This document shows, piece by piece, positions 7,356-17,316 of a DNA stretch of 64,000 nt (positions are counted from its first letter, which is position 1; each line of letters begins with the position of its first letter). The position numbers were made by a program, and so were the translations under genes. The stretch covers positions 186,001 through 250,000 of the forward strand of contig NZ_LR134384.1 of assembly GCF_900637655.1 (NCBI RefSeq), in the 5' to 3' direction. This stretch comes from Segatella oris (lineage in GTDB: Bacteria > Bacteroidota > Bacteroidia > Bacteroidales > Bacteroidaceae). The notes below the pieces were generated by a model that made no database searches, was not told where the DNA came from, and worked only from the letters and a program-made list of their open reading frames with translations.

Positions 7356-9524
7356 TTAAGGTCTGTCAGCAGGTTTTACACCGAATTTCGAAGGCTTGCT
7401 GCCCATCACAAACTCTAACTTGCCACCGCGAACGATATCCTTGAAGTCGATATATGAGCGGGTATAGGGCTTTCCATTCAGCTTAACGCTCTGGATATAC
7501 ATGTTTTCTTTGCTGTTGTTATGCGCAATAATCCGGAATGTTTTGCCCTTGCCAACGTTCATGGTTGCCTCATCAAAGAGCGGAGAACCAAAGACATAAC
7601 GACCTCCGGCAGGCTCAACTTGATAGAAACCCAAGGAAGAAAGGATGTACCAGGCAGACATCTGACCCACATCTTCATTACCACTCAAACCGTCGATATT
7701 ATCATGATACATCGTATTGAGCACCTCACGGACACGCGAAGCGGTTTTCCAAGGCTGACCGGCATAGTCATAGAGATAGACAATATGGTGGCTGGGCTCA
7801 TTGCCATGCGCATATTGTCCGATCAAACCCGATATATCAGGAGAAGCATCTTCGCCCATGTCGCCCTGCACAATGAAGAGAGAGTCGAGCTTGTTTGTAA
7901 AGGGTTTGTCGCCACCGAAGATTGAAATGAGACCGTGGACATCATGAGGCACGAGCCAGATATACTGCCATGCGGTGCCTTCTGTATAGTCGTCAGCACG
8001 GTGAATGGTCTTGAATGGGTCGAAAGGTTCGCGGAAATGCCCCTTGGAATCAATGCCCCGCATGAACTTAGTCTGCTTATCGAAGTAGTAATCACGGTAA
8101 GATTGGCTGCGTTTCAGGAAGTACTTATAATCTTTCTCGGCCTTTAACGCCTTGGCTAATCTTGCAATACAGCCATCAGCCAAGGCATATTCCAAGCCTT
8201 TGGCTACGGTTTCATGAGTGGGGTCAAGGTCGCAAGGAAGATAACCATACTTTTTTAACAAGTCCAAACCACGGTCGCCGAAGAGCTGTGTCTTCTTAGC
8301 TGCATCCAAAACTGCATGCTTATCCACGTCGAAACCCTTCAAGGCAATGTCTACAAGCACAGGAATACCAGGGTTACCCACCATGCAATCAGTTTCATTT
8401 CCCTCTAAATACCACACGGGAAGACGGCCTTGTTGCTGGGCGATATGCAGCATGGTTTGTGCAATGTCGCGTTGCTTTTCGGGATGAATGAGCGTCATCA
8501 GCGGGTGAGCAGCACGATAAGTGTCCCACAAAGAGAAGGTAGTATAAGGCGTGAAGTCACCGTGATAGGTCTTGCCATCAGCACCTCTGTACTCGCCATT
8601 CACATCATTAAACACCGAAGGTGCAGTCATGGTGTGATACAAACTGGTGTAGAAAATGCGTTTGTCGGTAGCGTTGTTGGTCTGGATATCAATCTTTCCC
8701 AACTCCTTGTTCCATGCCGTCTGTGCATCAGCCACAACGGTATTGAAGTTCCAATTGGGCGACTCTTGCAGTAAATTCTTGCGGGCATTCTCAATACTTA
8801 CACTTGAAATGCCCACTTTCACCATGAGCGGTTGACCTGTTGGTTCAAAGGATAGCACACTCAAAGTGTCGCCCTCCATAACCTGATGAATGATGGGTTG
8901 CGAGAATTCAGCTACGAAGAACACACGTTGGTCCTTAGCCCAACCCGTTGAAAAGCGTGTACCTACAACGGTGTTCTGCCCCTCTTGCTTCATAGAGCAG
9001 GCTGTCATCTTGTCCCAACCAATACCTTGCGACAGGTCGAGCACTACTTGTTCCTGCTTCACATCAGCAGGGAAAGTGTAGCGATGGAATGCTGTTCGCG
9101 GTGTAGCGGTAAGCTCAACGCGCACACCATTGGCCAAAGTTACGGCATAATACCCCGGCGTTGCATACTCAGCTTTATGTGAGAACTTCACCTCGCGCTC
9201 GTTGTTTTTCGTCACCGGAAGCAAGGCAATGTCACCCAAGTCGCCGATACCCGTGCCGCTAAGGTGCATCTGTCCGAAACCAACAAGAACAGAATCGCTG
9301 TAATGATAGCCTGAACACCAGTCCCAACCTTGCTTCTTCTGCGTCGGGCCGGCTTGGATATGACCGAAAGGAACGTTAGCTCCGAGGAACACATGCCCAT
9401 GCCCTCCTGTGCCCACAAAGGGGTTGACATATTGCGTATAGTCTTGCATCGTGGGCTGAGTTGCCGCTTGTAAGCCTGCAACGCCAGCGAGTGGGAGCAT
9501 CAATCCCAATAACATTTGTTTCAT
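7356..9524 (-). CDS. GH92 alpha-mannosidase, probably alpha-1,2-type
   Basis: The protein is 722 residues from the ATG at 9524 (MKQMLLGLMLPL); an ATG four codons upstream (9536) is less likely. A signal peptide ending near LQAA exports it. GH92 marks are YVNPFVGTGGHGHVFLGANVPFG at the N-terminus, the acid region EGTAWQY, the GNEPSHH motif and GNEDVGQMSAWY near the C-terminus. GH92 enzymes are calcium-dependent inverting exo-alpha-mannosidases. GNEPSHH is shared with characterised alpha-1,2-mannosidases, so terminal alpha-1,2-Man of N-glycans is the likely substrate. It is the first gene of a pair with the CBM9-like protein. Array B lies directly upstream and no clear TAnnTTTG box was found. 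Confidence 0.9.
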   Translation of the reverse strand: MKQMLLGLMLPLAGVAGLQAATQPTMQDYTQYVNPFVGTGGHGHVFLGANVPFGHIQAGPTQKKQGWDWCSGYHYSDSVLVGFGQMHLSGTGIGDLGDIALLPVTKNNEREVKFSHKAEYATPGYYAVTLANGVRVELTATPRTAFHRYTFPADVKQEQVVLDLSQGIGWDKMTACSMKQEGQNTVVGTRFSTGWAKDQRVFFVAEFSQPIIHQVMEGDTLSVLSFEPTGQPLMVKVGISSVSIENARKNLLQESPNWNFNTVVADAQTAWNKELGKIDIQTNNATDKRIFYTSLYHTMTAPSVFNDVNGEYRGADGKTYHGDFTPYTTFSLWDTYRAAHPLMTLIHPEKQRDIAQTMLHIAQQQGRLPVWYLEGNETDCMVGNPGIPVLVDIALKGFDVDKHAVLDAAKKTQLFGDRGLDLLKKYGYLPCDLDPTHETVAKGLEYALADGCIARLAKALKAEKDYKYFLKRSQSYRDYYFDKQTKFMRGIDSKGHFREPFDPFKTIHRADDYTEGTAWQYIWLVPHDVHGLISIFGGDKPFTNKLDSLFIVQGDMGEDASPDISGLIGQYAHGNEPSHHIVYLYDYAGQPWKTASRVREVLNTMYHDNIDGLSGNEDVGQMSAWYILSSLGFYQVEPAGGRYVFGSPLFDEATMNVGKGKTFRIIAHNNSKENMYIQSVKLNGKPYTRSYIDFKDIVRGGKLEFVMGSKPSKFGVKPADRP

Positions 9525-9587
9525 ACTGAATATCATTTAGTTACTGATTTCTATTTATCTGTTTTTGTTTTCTGTTGTAACCGTTTT

Positions 9588-9678
9588 GCGAAATGGGTCA
9601 TATTACTGTGTGAAATGCGTCATATCAGAGCGTAAGATGAGCCATATTAGCGCGTAAGATGAGGCATATTGCAAAACC
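9588..9678. repeat. 22-bp palindromic tandem array B (4 units)
   Basis: Cores start at 9595, 9617, 9639 and 9661 with exact 22-bp steps: GGGTCATATT, GCGTCATATC, GAGCCATATT, GAGGCATATT, each preceded by a GYRARAT-like heptamer. It fills much of the gap between the sialidase and GH92 genes, upstream of the latter. Confidence 0.85.
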
Positions 9679-9707
9679 GTTTGAGCGATATGGTTTTACC
9701 CTATGGT

Positions 9708-11393
9708 TTATTCTGTCAGGCAAACGGACCCTCTTTTCACAACTGTGTTGGGCGTATGATCTTGCCCTTTCCCTGTAATCAAGTCTTTGAGCGGTATAGC
9801 TTGGAATGTCATCTGTGCTACACTGCTCTCATAAAGAATGCCTACGGTTTCGCGATCTATCATCGTAAGACAGCTATATCCCCAGCCATAACCATCGTCT
9901 AACAGCACTTGATGCTCGTTTTTCCATGTCTTTCCGTCATCAAAACTCATCTTTATAGTGATGTTTTTGCGTTCCTTTGGGTCGTTAGGATTGGCGAAAA
10001 GCAGGATATTCTTACCCAAGACATTGTCCTTGGCACGCACACTGATGAGGCTTCCCATGCAGATTGGCTCTTGCAAAGCCTTGATGTTAGAAGAGTGTTC
10101 CTGCCATGTCTTACCCCAATCATGTGTGGTATACACCGCCCTTCCACCGCCACTCTGGTTCCGCATGTTGAGCATAAGTTCGCCATTAGGCAGTTCTGCC
10201 ACCTGCGCTTCAGTGGTGTTGTTGCATGCCGGCTCCGAAATAGCCCATGTTTTTCCATGGTCTTTGCTATACATGATACCTGCATGAGGCACTCGGTTCT
10301 TATCAATAAACTGCATAGCAAATACTAATGTGCCGTCTTTACAGGTGATACCACGGCCTGGCCCTTGGAAGAAGAAGTACCATTCCGGGTGCTTCAGCTG
10401 TGCTGTCAGATTGATAGGAGCCGACCATGTGCGCCCATCATCGGTGCTTTTTGACATCATTAATTGTGCCGTATGATACTTGTCCATACCCGGTTGTGAA
10501 CTTACCCACGCCCTTTGATTACCCATTCCATGAGTCCAAGTGCCTACAACCCAAATGGTATTATTGGTGTTATCCACCAAGATTGCAGGGTCGCCGACAC
10601 CGTTTTGGGCAGCAGGAAGACCGCCATTCTCACCAAAAGACAATGGCAGACGCATGGGTTCCCATGTTTTCCCATTATCAGTGCTGCGGCTTAATCCTAC
10701 ATCTATGTGTTCTTGTAGGTCGACACTGCTGTTATAGCGCACGTCATAAACCCCAAGAAGTGTACCTTTATTTGTCGTCACTAAACCAGGGATACGATAC
10801 GCAGAAACGCCATCATCACCCGCATGACGCACACCTATGCCCATTCTTCGCTCCATATCGGGAGTTGAGGTGTTGACAAGTGGCAGTGCTTTTCCGTCGG
10901 CAACAGCCTTTGAAAGCACGGCTTTCAACTTTGTTTTAACTGGCACATTGGGCTGCATTTCAATGCTCACCCAGAAATAATTTACGCCTGGGAAGAGTTG
11001 TTGTTTGGCTTGTAATGTGAGATGATGTGCCGTAGGTTTGAGTTCACTTCGCAGCACGACATACGACGGTATGGCACGTAAAGTCTTGCCAGGTGTAAAG
11101 TTTGTGATGTAATCTACAGGCGCAAAGCGCATCTTTTTGCTATGTTGCCGAGCCTCGGTACCCCCATAATAGAGACGGATTGTCTTCACTTGATTGATTG
11201 GGAAGGCCTTGTCAAGGTCGACTTCAACGTTATCCAACGTCTTAGTTTCCGTGGCATCAAGTCGCATCAACAGCAATATATTGTCGTGACGCTCTATGAG
11301 AATAGGCACTTGTGGCTGCTTAATAAATAAGGTGTCGGCTGCTTTTGCATGAAAACTGCCCAAAAGAAGTAACGCAAGGAGTATCTTTTTCAT
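9708..11393 (-). CDS. nanH: GH33 exo-alpha-sialidase
   Basis: The protein is 561 residues with a signal peptide (MKKILLALLLLGSFHAKA). An N-terminal beta-sandwich of about 170 residues precedes the six-bladed propeller. The propeller shows the YRIP motif (arginine of the triad, about residue 206) and at least four Asp-boxes (STDNGKTWEP, STDDGRTWSA, SKDHGKTWAI, SFDDGKTWKN). Length and layout fit the Bacteroidetes sialidases of the NanH type, which release terminal sialic acid from glycoproteins in the periplasm or at the surface. It follows the GH20 gene by 7 bp and probably ends that transcript. Removing sialic acid would expose complex N-glycan antennae to the GH20 enzymes. Confidence 0.92.
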   Translation of the reverse strand: MKKILLALLLLGSFHAKAADTLFIKQPQVPILIERHDNILLLMRLDATETKTLDNVEVDLDKAFPINQVKTIRLYYGGTEARQHSKKMRFAPVDYITNFTPGKTLRAIPSYVVLRSELKPTAHHLTLQAKQQLFPGVNYFWVSIEMQPNVPVKTKLKAVLSKAVADGKALPLVNTSTPDMERRMGIGVRHAGDDGVSAYRIPGLVTTNKGTLLGVYDVRYNSSVDLQEHIDVGLSRSTDNGKTWEPMRLPLSFGENGGLPAAQNGVGDPAILVDNTNNTIWVVGTWTHGMGNQRAWVSSQPGMDKYHTAQLMMSKSTDDGRTWSAPINLTAQLKHPEWYFFFQGPGRGITCKDGTLVFAMQFIDKNRVPHAGIMYSKDHGKTWAISEPACNNTTEAQVAELPNGELMLNMRNQSGGGRAVYTTHDWGKTWQEHSSNIKALQEPICMGSLISVRAKDNVLGKNILLFANPNDPKERKNITIKMSFDDGKTWKNEHQVLLDDGYGWGYSCLTMIDRETVGILYESSVAQMTFQAIPLKDLITGKGQDHTPNTVVKRGSVCLTE

Positions 11394-11400
11394 ACGTAAT

Positions 11401-13485
11401 TTATTTTCGGTTAATGATTATTTCGTCTGTAAAGAGCCAACTGTCGGGCTCATGAAGCTGCGCTTTGATATGCACATAGCGACCTTTGGCATGCCCTTTC
11501 CAACGGTAAGGATAAATGAGATAGCCTGCAGAAGGTTGGATATCACAAGTTGTTTTGTCGATTTCAACATAGTCTTTTCCACCTGCCGACACACCAATTT
11601 GCACTGAAGCAGGGGTATAAATCATGCTGGCAGGCTGTTGCATGAAGTTGATTTCAATGTCTTTAATATCTGTAACCTTCTCCATATCTATGATGACTTC
11701 CACGCCTTTAGGGTCGATAAAGCCTTGCCATCTACCCTCGATATATCCCCAGTTTCCACCGCGTCCATTGGTCAAAGTGCTATCACCTTCGGCACGATAT
11801 TTAGGCGCATACTTACTCAGATAGGTCACTCTTTTGTTCAAAGCCTCATGATTAATGCCGGAAACAAATTCTTTTCGCTCCCCAATCTCATGGGGCAAAT
11901 CGAAAGTGTTGTAGCCTTTCTGCTGTAAGAAAGCAACGGCATGAAGTGCCCGTTTACGGAACTTTGCATAATCCTTAGGCCCATTTGTCCATCCAATCTC
12001 AGCCAAAGCTAAGGCTCGGGGATAGAGCATATACTCCAAATGTTGGGGAGTTGAGATGTATTCTGTCCACACATTACCTTGCAATCCCTCAACAAAAGCT
12101 TCGGTTTGTGGTGTCCTGCAACTATCAGGAAGAGGCTCATAACCATACGTTTTCTCAAGTGTTACGAAGCCACCTTGTGCCTTTGGCTGTGTCATTGGCG
12201 CGTCTTGATACATGTCGAGATAGCAATATTCTCCGGGAGTCATCACAACCGGATGTCCTTTTCGTGCGGCTTCGAGTCCTGCTTTGAAGCCTCTCCACGA
12301 CATGACAGCGGCATTTGGTGCGAGTTTTCCTTCCATAATCTCATCCCAACCCATGAGTCTCCGACCATGACTGTTGAGAAACTGCTCTATATTTTCTGTG
12401 AAATGACCTTGCAATTCGGCTGTTGTATTAAGTCCGTTTGCCTGCATCTCACGTTGACAATCGGTGCAAGTGGCCCATGTTTTACGCTCTGCTTCGTCGC
12501 CACCAATATGAATATAAGAGGAAGGAAACAGTGCCATAACTTCCATAAGCACATCTTTCAAAAACTGATAGGTACTGTCTTTTCCTACACAGAAATCGGA
12601 TTGACCGTGCACTTTGCCTCCACATGCAAGCTCTGGATAGGCCCATAGCACTTCATTACTATGCCCAGGCATTTCTATTTCGGGTATAACCGTGATGTGT
12701 CGGGCTGCAGCATAGGCCAAAAGATCGCGCACTTCATCCTGCGTATAATAGCCTCCGTAAGCACCGGGAGCTTCTTTTCGGCAGAAAGTTCGGTCACCGT
12801 TGTTCCACCATTTCTCCCAATCTTCCTGTGTTCTGTAGGCAGTTTCTTCCGTCAGACGAGGGTATTTCTTGATTTCCAAGCGCCAACCTCCACCATCAAC
12901 CAAATGCCAATGGAAGCGATCAAACTTGTAATAAGCCATTGCATCAAGCTGTTTCTTGAGCACATCTATAGGGAAAAAATGGCGCGAACAGTCTATCATG
13001 ATGCCTCGGTAGGGGTATTTGGGCTGGTCGGTAATAGTCACATAGGGAAACTTTCCATTCTCTTCGAGTTGTCGAAGCGTTTGCAAACCATAGAAAAGTC
13101 CCATGGGTGTGAGCGCTTCTATCTTCACTCCATGGTCGGAAATGCTAAGATTATAACCTTGAAGCCGCACACTATCCGCTGCCATTTGAGCCTGCCGGGG
13201 TGTTCCTGTGCATACCAACTGTAAGAAACAGCCACTATCTTTGTGTACAGAACGTTTCTTTTTAGTATTTAATTCTTGGCTTATTGACTGCGGGATGTAA
13301 TCTTTCAGTAGGGCTATATCCTTTCCATTGAGGTTGGACATGATACCTTCCAACTGACTTGAAGCCAAGGTTCCCTTACCTTTAACTATACTTTGGGGCT
13401 TCGGAATGATGTTTTGCGCGTGGGTTTCAAAACTAAAACACGCGACCAACAAAACTATTACACCTAATTTTACGTATGATTTCAT
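11401..13485 (-). CDS. GH20 beta-N-acetylhexosaminidase with C-terminal carbohydrate-binding domain
   Basis: The protein is 694 residues from the ATG at 13485 (MKSYVKLGVIVLL). An upstream ATG at 13536 would add 17 polar residues before the signal peptide. The N-terminal GH20b domain is followed by the TIM barrel with MIDCSRHFFP, FHWHLVDGGGWRLEIKKYP, the catalytic pair in HIGGDEAE (about residue 325), and WTEY. The last 120 residues resemble an F5/8-type beta-sandwich (DIEINFMQQPASMIYTPASV). GH20 enzymes remove terminal beta-GlcNAc or GalNAc by substrate-assisted catalysis. Gaps of 6-7 bp or slightly more join it to GH92 upstream and GH33 downstream. Confidence 0.92.
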   Translation of the reverse strand: MKSYVKLGVIVLLVACFSFETHAQNIIPKPQSIVKGKGTLASSQLEGIMSNLNGKDIALLKDYIPQSISQELNTKKKRSVHKDSGCFLQLVCTGTPRQAQMAADSVRLQGYNLSISDHGVKIEALTPMGLFYGLQTLRQLEENGKFPYVTITDQPKYPYRGIMIDCSRHFFPIDVLKKQLDAMAYYKFDRFHWHLVDGGGWRLEIKKYPRLTEETAYRTQEDWEKWWNNGDRTFCRKEAPGAYGGYYTQDEVRDLLAYAAARHITVIPEIEMPGHSNEVLWAYPELACGGKVHGQSDFCVGKDSTYQFLKDVLMEVMALFPSSYIHIGGDEAERKTWATCTDCQREMQANGLNTTAELQGHFTENIEQFLNSHGRRLMGWDEIMEGKLAPNAAVMSWRGFKAGLEAARKGHPVVMTPGEYCYLDMYQDAPMTQPKAQGGFVTLEKTYGYEPLPDSCRTPQTEAFVEGLQGNVWTEYISTPQHLEYMLYPRALALAEIGWTNGPKDYAKFRKRALHAVAFLQQKGYNTFDLPHEIGERKEFVSGINHEALNKRVTYLSKYAPKYRAEGDSTLTNGRGGNWGYIEGRWQGFIDPKGVEVIIDMEKVTDIKDIEINFMQQPASMIYTPASVQIGVSAGGKDYVEIDKTTCDIQPSAGYLIYPYRWKGHAKGRYVHIKAQLHEPDSWLFTDEIIINRK

Positions 13486-13542
13486 TTCATCAAGATTAGC
13501 TATGCGTGGCATCTTCTGAATAATGCGCCACGACAATTGCTA

Positions 13543-15798
13543 TTATTTTAATGTGAATTTCAATGTACCCGCCTTCACTAAGTCATTATGGCTGATGCGA
13601 TACTGACGCCAAGGCTTACCACCAACTTCAATCTTTTCTATGCGGACAGCATTAGGATTGCTTCGCAGAGTCTCAATAACAAGCTTGTTTCTACCCCATT
13701 GTTTTTCATCAAGATGAAGGGTTATCTTGTCGAAGACAGGTGAGGTCAGCGTATAAGCCGGCTCACCCGGGCAATCAGGATAGAAGCCCATCATGCTGAA
13801 AAGCGCCCAAGCCGACATGGTTCCTGTGTCATCATTGCCAGGAAGTCCCTCGGGACTATTCTTGAAATAGGTTTGAAGCAACTGGTGAGTGAGCACCTGT
13901 GTGCGCCATTCTTCGCCCTTAAAATAAGAGAACAGATAAGGATAAGCAATGTTAGGTTCATTAGTTGGGTCGTAGTTTCCTCTGTCAAACACCGACTGAA
14001 GCTGTTTAACGAAACGCTCTTTTCCACCCATCAACTTGGCCAGTCCATAGACATCATGGGGCACATAAAATGTATAGTTCCACGCATTTCCCTCATGGAA
14101 GCCTGGAGAAGGTTCCCAATTGGCTCCTTGAAGCGGATTAAACGGACTATAGAACTTACCATTTGGCAGAATAGGACGCAGCATATTGAACTCCTTACTG
14201 AAGTAATGACGATAGCCCATCGACCGTTTATAGAACAGCTTTGCATCGGCTTTGTGGCCCAAAGCACTGGCCAAGCGCGACAAAGCATTGTCAGCAATAT
14301 AATATTCCAAGGCATGTGACACCGAATTATCAAACGAATCGCGCAACGAAACATAGCCCTTTTCCACATATTCGTTGTTATCCGGGCGCAAAGGATTGCT
14401 TTTTTCGTCTGTCATTGCACCCTTTTTCATGGCTGTGTAGGCCTTGTTGATGTCATAACCACGCAGCCCTTTCAACCAGCAGTCAACGATAACAGGGATC
14501 GAAGGGTCGCCTTCCATCGTGTAAGTCTCACGTCCAAAGAGTTCCCATTTAGGCAACCAACCGCACTCATCATACATGCTAATCATGCTTTTAACCATGT
14601 CTCGCTGACGATTGGGAAAGATTAGAGTCATGAATTGATGCAGGTTGCGATAGGTATCCCATAGGGAAAATACCGTGTAGCGATTGCCTTCGCTCTGCTT
14701 CAACACACGACTGCTCTCCATAGCAGGGTAATCTCCGTTCACATCTTGCAGAATATTAGGATGTATCAACGTGTGGTACAGTGCGGTATAAAAGATAGTT
14801 TGCTGATCTTTTGTACCTCCTTCAACTTCTATACGCTTGAGATCGGCGTTCCATTTCTGCCGTGCTTCCTGCGCAACGGCATTGAAATCCTTGCCTTGTT
14901 GCTCTACGTTCAGGTTCTCACGTGCATTGGCAATGCTCACAAACGACACACCTATCTGCACCTCAATGACTTCGTTCTCGGCAGTATTGAAGTTCATATA
15001 CACACCGATATCATCGCCGGCAATCTCTTTCTGATAAGCCGTATAGAGCTTATATTGCCCTCTATCGGGGAACCATTCAGCCTGTTTGTCAGGCCGTTCG
15101 CGCTGTTTCTTCCAGTAACCTGCACTCTCCGGCACCTTATTTACACGCATAACGAAGTAAATAGGGAATACAGCTTGAGCATAATAACAAAAAGCTCCCT
15201 GCAACTTAAAGCCTTCATATTCCGTCGGACTCACCTGTTTTACCATTGCCCCGCTTTCTTTTGTGAGTCCTTCTCCTAAGTTAAGCAACAGATGGCTGGC
15301 TCCTTTAGGGAACGTGAAGCGTTCAACTGCAGTGCGGAGCGTAGCCGAAACCTCAGTCTTTACACCGTGTTTTACGAGGAAGTTGCTGTAATAACCCGGG
15401 CGAGACACCTCATCTTTATAGTGACTTCCATATTCGCGATAGTCAACATTGAGTTTTCCTGTGGTAGGCATCAACAGCAAAGAACCCACATCGGGACAGC
15501 CCACACCGCTGAGGTTGACATGGGAATAGCCCGTGAAAAACACATTATGAAACTCATAGGGCGTCGACCACCAGCGTGAATCTTTGTCACATTTGTTTTC
15601 ATCGGAGCCCATGACATTGAACGGAACGACCGACATGAGTCCGTTAGGGCAAATGGCTCCGGGGTTGGTTGTACCTAAATTAGAAGTGCCAATAAAGGTG
15701 TTTACCAAGTCAACAGGTTCAATTTCAGATGCACGGGCAATCTGTAGCGTACCTAAATTGCACGCCATGCACAAGGCAATGATGAGGTTTTTCTTCAT
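13543..15798 (-). CDS. GH92 alpha-mannosidase, divergent specificity
   Basis: The protein is 751 residues with a signal peptide (MKKNLIIALCMACNLGTLQIARA). GH92 features are VNTFIGTSNLGTTNPGA, GYSHVNLSGVGCPDVG, HEGNAWNYTFYVPHDVYGL (predicted acid Glu) and LPGNDDTGTMSAWA. At the position where the other GH92 has GNEPSHH this protein has TNEPNIAYP, so the two probably cleave different alpha-mannosyl linkages. It is the first gene of a run GH92-GH20-GH33 with a TATATTTG box 44 bp upstream. It should trim mannose residues from imported N-glycan in the periplasm. Confidence 0.92.
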   Translation of the reverse strand: MKKNLIIALCMACNLGTLQIARASEIEPVDLVNTFIGTSNLGTTNPGAICPNGLMSVVPFNVMGSDENKCDKDSRWWSTPYEFHNVFFTGYSHVNLSGVGCPDVGSLLLMPTTGKLNVDYREYGSHYKDEVSRPGYYSNFLVKHGVKTEVSATLRTAVERFTFPKGASHLLLNLGEGLTKESGAMVKQVSPTEYEGFKLQGAFCYYAQAVFPIYFVMRVNKVPESAGYWKKQRERPDKQAEWFPDRGQYKLYTAYQKEIAGDDIGVYMNFNTAENEVIEVQIGVSFVSIANARENLNVEQQGKDFNAVAQEARQKWNADLKRIEVEGGTKDQQTIFYTALYHTLIHPNILQDVNGDYPAMESSRVLKQSEGNRYTVFSLWDTYRNLHQFMTLIFPNRQRDMVKSMISMYDECGWLPKWELFGRETYTMEGDPSIPVIVDCWLKGLRGYDINKAYTAMKKGAMTDEKSNPLRPDNNEYVEKGYVSLRDSFDNSVSHALEYYIADNALSRLASALGHKADAKLFYKRSMGYRHYFSKEFNMLRPILPNGKFYSPFNPLQGANWEPSPGFHEGNAWNYTFYVPHDVYGLAKLMGGKERFVKQLQSVFDRGNYDPTNEPNIAYPYLFSYFKGEEWRTQVLTHQLLQTYFKNSPEGLPGNDDTGTMSAWALFSMMGFYPDCPGEPAYTLTSPVFDKITLHLDEKQWGRNKLVIETLRSNPNAVRIEKIEVGGKPWRQYRISHNDLVKAGTLKFTLK

Positions 15799-15841
15799 AG
15801 TGTAAAGAGTTAAAAGCTAAAAGAGGTTTGCAGTTCGGTTA

Positions 15842-15849
15842 CAAATATA
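15842..15849 (-). promoter_or_regulatory. -7 box for the GH92-GH20-GH33 operon
   Basis: TATATTTG on the minus strand, followed by TAACC, about 44 bp before the ATG at 15798. No strong TTTG lies 19-20 bp upstream. Confidence 0.55.
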
Positions 15850-15921
15850 CGAATATTGTATGAGAAACACATACACTTGGCGCAACAATATACGATATAT
15901 CATCATGCGAAGTGATAACTG

Positions 15922-15954
15922 TTGCGGGATAATGCACCCTGCATTACCCCGCAA
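15922..15954 (-). terminator. Hairpin between GH130 and GH92 genes
   Basis: Arms 15922-15936 and 15940-15954 (TTGCGGGATAATGCA and its near complement, one mismatch) enclose a 3-base loop. It starts 10 bp after the GH130 stop on the minus strand. There is no T-run downstream, so termination may be factor-dependent, or the hairpin may protect the 3' end. Confidence 0.5.
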
Positions 15955-15963
15955 AAACGATGT

Positions 15964-16941
15964 TTATTTCAATATATTGTTCTGCTTAATGAAGTCAACA
16001 ATCTCGCGAATATAGCCAAAGGACAATCCTACGACTGTGTCGGCTGCCCCATAATACACGGCCACACGCTCGTCATCGTGGAGTGCAGCACATGGGAACA
16101 CCACGTTAGGCACATCGCCCTGAAGCTCATAAGGAGCGTTCGGAGCCAGGAGATAAGGTTGAGTACGATAGAGAACTCGCTCCGGATGCTCCTTATCCAG
16201 AATGGCCGCACCCATCGAATAGCGATAACCGTTGCACGTTGTGATTACGCCATGATAGAATAAAAGCCAGCCTTCATCGACCAAGAAAGGCACGGGACCG
16301 GCACCAATCTTGGTACATTGCCATGCACTTTGTGGGAAAGGCGTGGGTGACATCACACATCTATGCTCGCCCCAGAACTTCATATCAGGACTGAAACTGA
16401 GGTAGATATCACCAAATGGCGTGTGACCATTGTCACTCGGACGGCTCAACAAGGCATACTTCCCATTAATCTTTTCGGGAAATAGTACACCATTTCGGTT
16501 GAAAGGAAGAAAGGCATTCTCGCACTGATAGAATGTCTTGAAGTCGAAAGTATAGCCAATACCTATCGTTGGTCCATGGTAACCGTTGCACCAAGTAATC
16601 CAATAGCGGTCTTCAATCCATGTGACGCGTGGGTCATACTTATACTCTGATTCAATCATCTCTGTATTCCCAGCTTCGAAGACAATAGGAGTTTCATTGA
16701 TTTTCCAATGAATACCGTCATCACTGAAGCCTGCAAAGATGTTCATCTGCACAGCCTTGTTGTCGCAACGGAACACCCCTGCAAAGCCTTCTCCAAATGG
16801 AACGACGGCACTGTTGAAGATACTGTTCGACGTTGGAATGTCATATCGATGGATAATGGGGTTCTGACTGTAACGCCACATCACGTCCTTACAACCTTGA
16901 GGACGGTCTTCCCAAGGCAGAATGTCTTTTAAGTTTTTCAT
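15964..16941 (-). CDS. GH130 beta-mannoside phosphorylase (Man-GlcNAc type)
   Basis: The protein is 325 residues without a signal peptide, so it is probably cytoplasmic. It has a five-bladed propeller pattern, and [14 protein letters not shown] places the expected catalytic Asp at residue 103, like Asp104 of the N-glycan enzyme UhgbMP. Other GH130 marks are [33 protein letters not shown] and [14 protein letters not shown]. Members of this group phosphorolyse Man-beta-1,4-GlcNAc, the N-glycan core, into mannose 1-phosphate and GlcNAc. The surrounding GH92, GH20 and GH33 genes and the MFS permease gene support that substrate. It has its own promoter. Confidence 0.9.
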   Translation of the reverse strand: MKNLKDILPWEDRPQGCKDVMWRYSQNPIIHRYDIPTSNSIFNSAVVPFGEGFAGVFRCDNKAVQMNIFAGFSDDGIHWKINETPIVFEAGNTEMIESEYKYDPRVTWIEDRYWITWCNGYHGPTIGIGYTFDFKTFYQCENAFLPFNRNGVLFPEKINGKYALLSRPSDNGHTPFGDIYLSFSPDMKFWGEHRCVMSPTPFPQSAWQCTKIGAGPVPFLVDEGWLLFYHGVITTCNGYRYSMGAAILDKEHPERVLYRTQPYLLAPNAPYELQGDVPNVVFPCAALHDDERVAVYYGAADTVVGLSFGYIREIVDFIKQNNILK

Positions 16942-16998
16942 TATAAAAATGTTTTTACGTTTTTAGTTCTGTGAATTTCAGCATGCAATAATGCATAA

Positions 16999-17006
16999 CA
17001 AAGGTA
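16999..17006 (-). promoter_or_regulatory. -7 box for the GH130 gene
   Basis: TACCTTTG on the minus strand matches TAnnTTTG, about 58 bp before the ATG at 16941. The -33 region is T-rich (GTTTTAT) but not a clear match. Confidence 0.5.
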
Positions 17007-17217
17007 ATTCTTTTCTTTGATAAAACTCTTGATTTATTAAACATTAAGCCGTCAAAACACTTCTTAACTCTTTTAAACAGACATGAGGAAGACTGTTCAT
17101 CAAAATGTAACAAAGGCTTTAGTAAAAGGCTATCTGTAGCAAACTAAAAGCAGGAGAAGACAAGAAACTATATTCAATGAAATGACGATGCCACAGAAAG
17201 GAGAGGCTCGGACAAAA

Positions 17218-17316
17218 CACTTCAAGGAGTTGTTTGCTTAAGATTGAAATTTTAATAATCTTACATTCTGTAATTTAATTATCCACTTCAAGGAGTTGTT
17301 TGCTTAAGATTGAAAT
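17218..17316 (+). CRISPR. Two-repeat CRISPR-like array (one 33-bp spacer)
   Basis: A perfect 33-bp direct repeat occurs at 17218-17250 and 17284-17316, separated by a unique A+T-rich 33-bp sequence. The repeat begins CACTTCAAGGAG and ends AAGATTGAAAT. An ATTGAAA-type 3' end is typical of type I and III CRISPR repeats, where it becomes the 5' handle of crRNA. No cas gene is in the window, so it would be an orphan or remnant array. A plain duplication is the main alternative. Confidence 0.5.
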
